Shown: positions 63,411 through 64,000 of the stretch, piece by piece
Position numbering within the stretch: position 1 is the stretch's first letter
Layout of the letters: the number at the start of each line of letters is the position of its first letter
Source of the DNA: Arabiibacter massiliensis
GTDB taxonomy: Bacteria > Actinomycetota > Coriobacteriia > Coriobacteriales > Eggerthellaceae
NCBI RefSeq assembly: GCF_900169505.1
Contig: NZ_LT827021.1
Span: forward strand, 3,007,400-3,071,399
Length of the DNA stretch: 64,000 nucleotides
Reading direction: 5' to 3'
Position numbers and translations under genes: made by a program
The notes under the pieces: generated by a model
Databases searched by the model: none
What the model was told of the DNA's origin: nothing
Seen by the model: the letters and a program-made list of their open reading frames with translations, nothing else

Positions 63411-63911
63411 GGCGCCGACGTGGCCGGGCGCGGCCTGCAATGGCCCTGCCCGCACGGCGAGCATCCCGGCACGCCCATCCTGCACATGGGCGAGTTCGCG
63501 CTGGGGCTGGGGGCGTTCTCCACGCCGGAGTACCGGCCCTCGGCCGAGCTGCCGGATGCGGAGTACCCGCTCGTGCTCACGACCGGCCGCGTGCTCGCGC
63601 AGTACAACGCCCGCGCCATGACGGGGCGCACGGAGGGGCTCGATGCGATCGAGGGGAGGTCGTTCATCGAGGTCAACGAGGCAGACGCGGACGCGCTCGG
63701 GGTGGCGGACGGCGACCGCGTGCGCGTGACGTCGCGCCGCGGCTCCATCGAGACGACCGCGCGCGTGTCGGCCAAGACCAACCCCGGGCAGACCTGGATG
63801 CCCTTCCACTTCCAAGACGGCAACAGCAACTGGCTCACCATCGCCGCCCTCGACCCCGTGTCGAAGGCCCTCGAGTACAAGGTCTGCGCCGTGCGGGTGG
63901 AGCGGGTGTGA
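63411..63911 (+). pseudogene. 3' fragment of fdhF (right copy of the direct repeat)
   Basis: Encodes the last 166 residues of FdhF in the same frame logic (ADVAGRGLQWPCPHGEHPG ... CAVRVERV) with two substitutions (Pro to Leu and Met to Val) and TGA instead of TAG as stop. It has no start codon or cofactor domains. About 99% identical to 52933-53428, so the duplication is recent. Confidence 0.93.
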
Positions 63912-63919
63912 AAAGGGAA

Positions 63920-63957
63920 GGGCTCAGGAGGGCGTTCCCGCCCGCCTGAGCCCTTGT
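63920..63957 (+). terminator. hairpin terminator after the fdhF fragment
   Basis: GGGCTCAGG (63920-63928) pairs with CCTGAGCCC (63945-63953), extended inside by further GC pairs, then TTGTCCCC. It lies eight bases after the fragment's stop and is probably the original fdhF terminator. Nothing further is recognisable up to 64000. Confidence 0.7.
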
Positions 63958-64000
63958 CCCCGTCGCGTTTGCGGTCGGCGTTTACGCCCCGTGCGCGGCG

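Overview
The window is high-GC DNA, densely packed with genes on both strands, from what looks like an anaerobic gut actinobacterium of class Coriobacteriia, probably Eggerthellaceae (Eggerthella/Gordonibacter-like). The evidence is a Tat-exported molybdopterin oxidoreductase with a four-cluster ferredoxin and TorD chaperone, a selenocysteine formate dehydrogenase, a sufCBDSU operon under an Rrf2 regulator, an FMN-binding membrane protein, and a type II-A CRISPR-Cas9 locus. The genus is inferred from gene content; no rRNA or other marker is present. Layout: 0.3-9.3 kb carries an AlbA_2/ATPase regulator with a GPVN repeat, an esterase/acyltransferase/membrane-protein operon, a C_GCAxxG_C_C protein, an M20 peptidase, an MFS transporter and cysK. 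9.6-15.4 kb carries a histone-H1-like protein, an XRE membrane regulator, a shortened YhcG-like protein, QueD, an M23 peptidase, a TetR/FMN-binding pair and a YjaZ-like protease. 15.6-19.7 kb is an ECF sigma/membrane protein/ABC exporter operon plus VanZ. 20.1-24.9 kb is a TetR regulator and a molybdoenzyme operon. 25.3-31.2 kb is the SUF iron-sulfur operon with its divergent Rrf2 regulator. 31.3-35.2 kb is a carotenoid-type operon (phytoene desaturase, phytoene synthase, fused prenol kinase/prenyl-phosphate kinase). 35.4-48.5 kb is mixed housekeeping: an HTH-desulfoferrodoxin fusion, an ABC-F protein with a short-peptide leader, TcdA, TatD, a patatin, a TrmH methyltransferase, lactate dehydrogenase, a WYL regulator and a HIRAN protein. 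48.9-53.4 kb is a two-gene NAD-linked formate dehydrogenase whose catalytic subunit reads through an in-frame UGA as selenocysteine. 53.4-63.4 kb is the complete type II-A system: antisense tracrRNA, cas9, cas1, cas2, csn2 and a 54-repeat array. The main structural result is that the CRISPR-Cas module is bracketed by a direct duplication of the last ~500 bp of fdhF (52933-53428 and 63411-63906, six mismatches). The second copy abuts a degenerate CRISPR repeat and is followed by its own hairpin terminator. This is the geometry expected if the module entered by single-crossover integration at fdhF, and recombination between the copies could remove all of CRISPR-Cas while leaving fdhF intact. The intergenic space also holds three families of non-coding repeats: a 203-bp element with three half-sites at exactly conserved spacing (three copies), long perfect hairpins with a shared loop (three copies), and GTCATCCTGAG-bounded palindromes (three copies, one read in frame into tatD).
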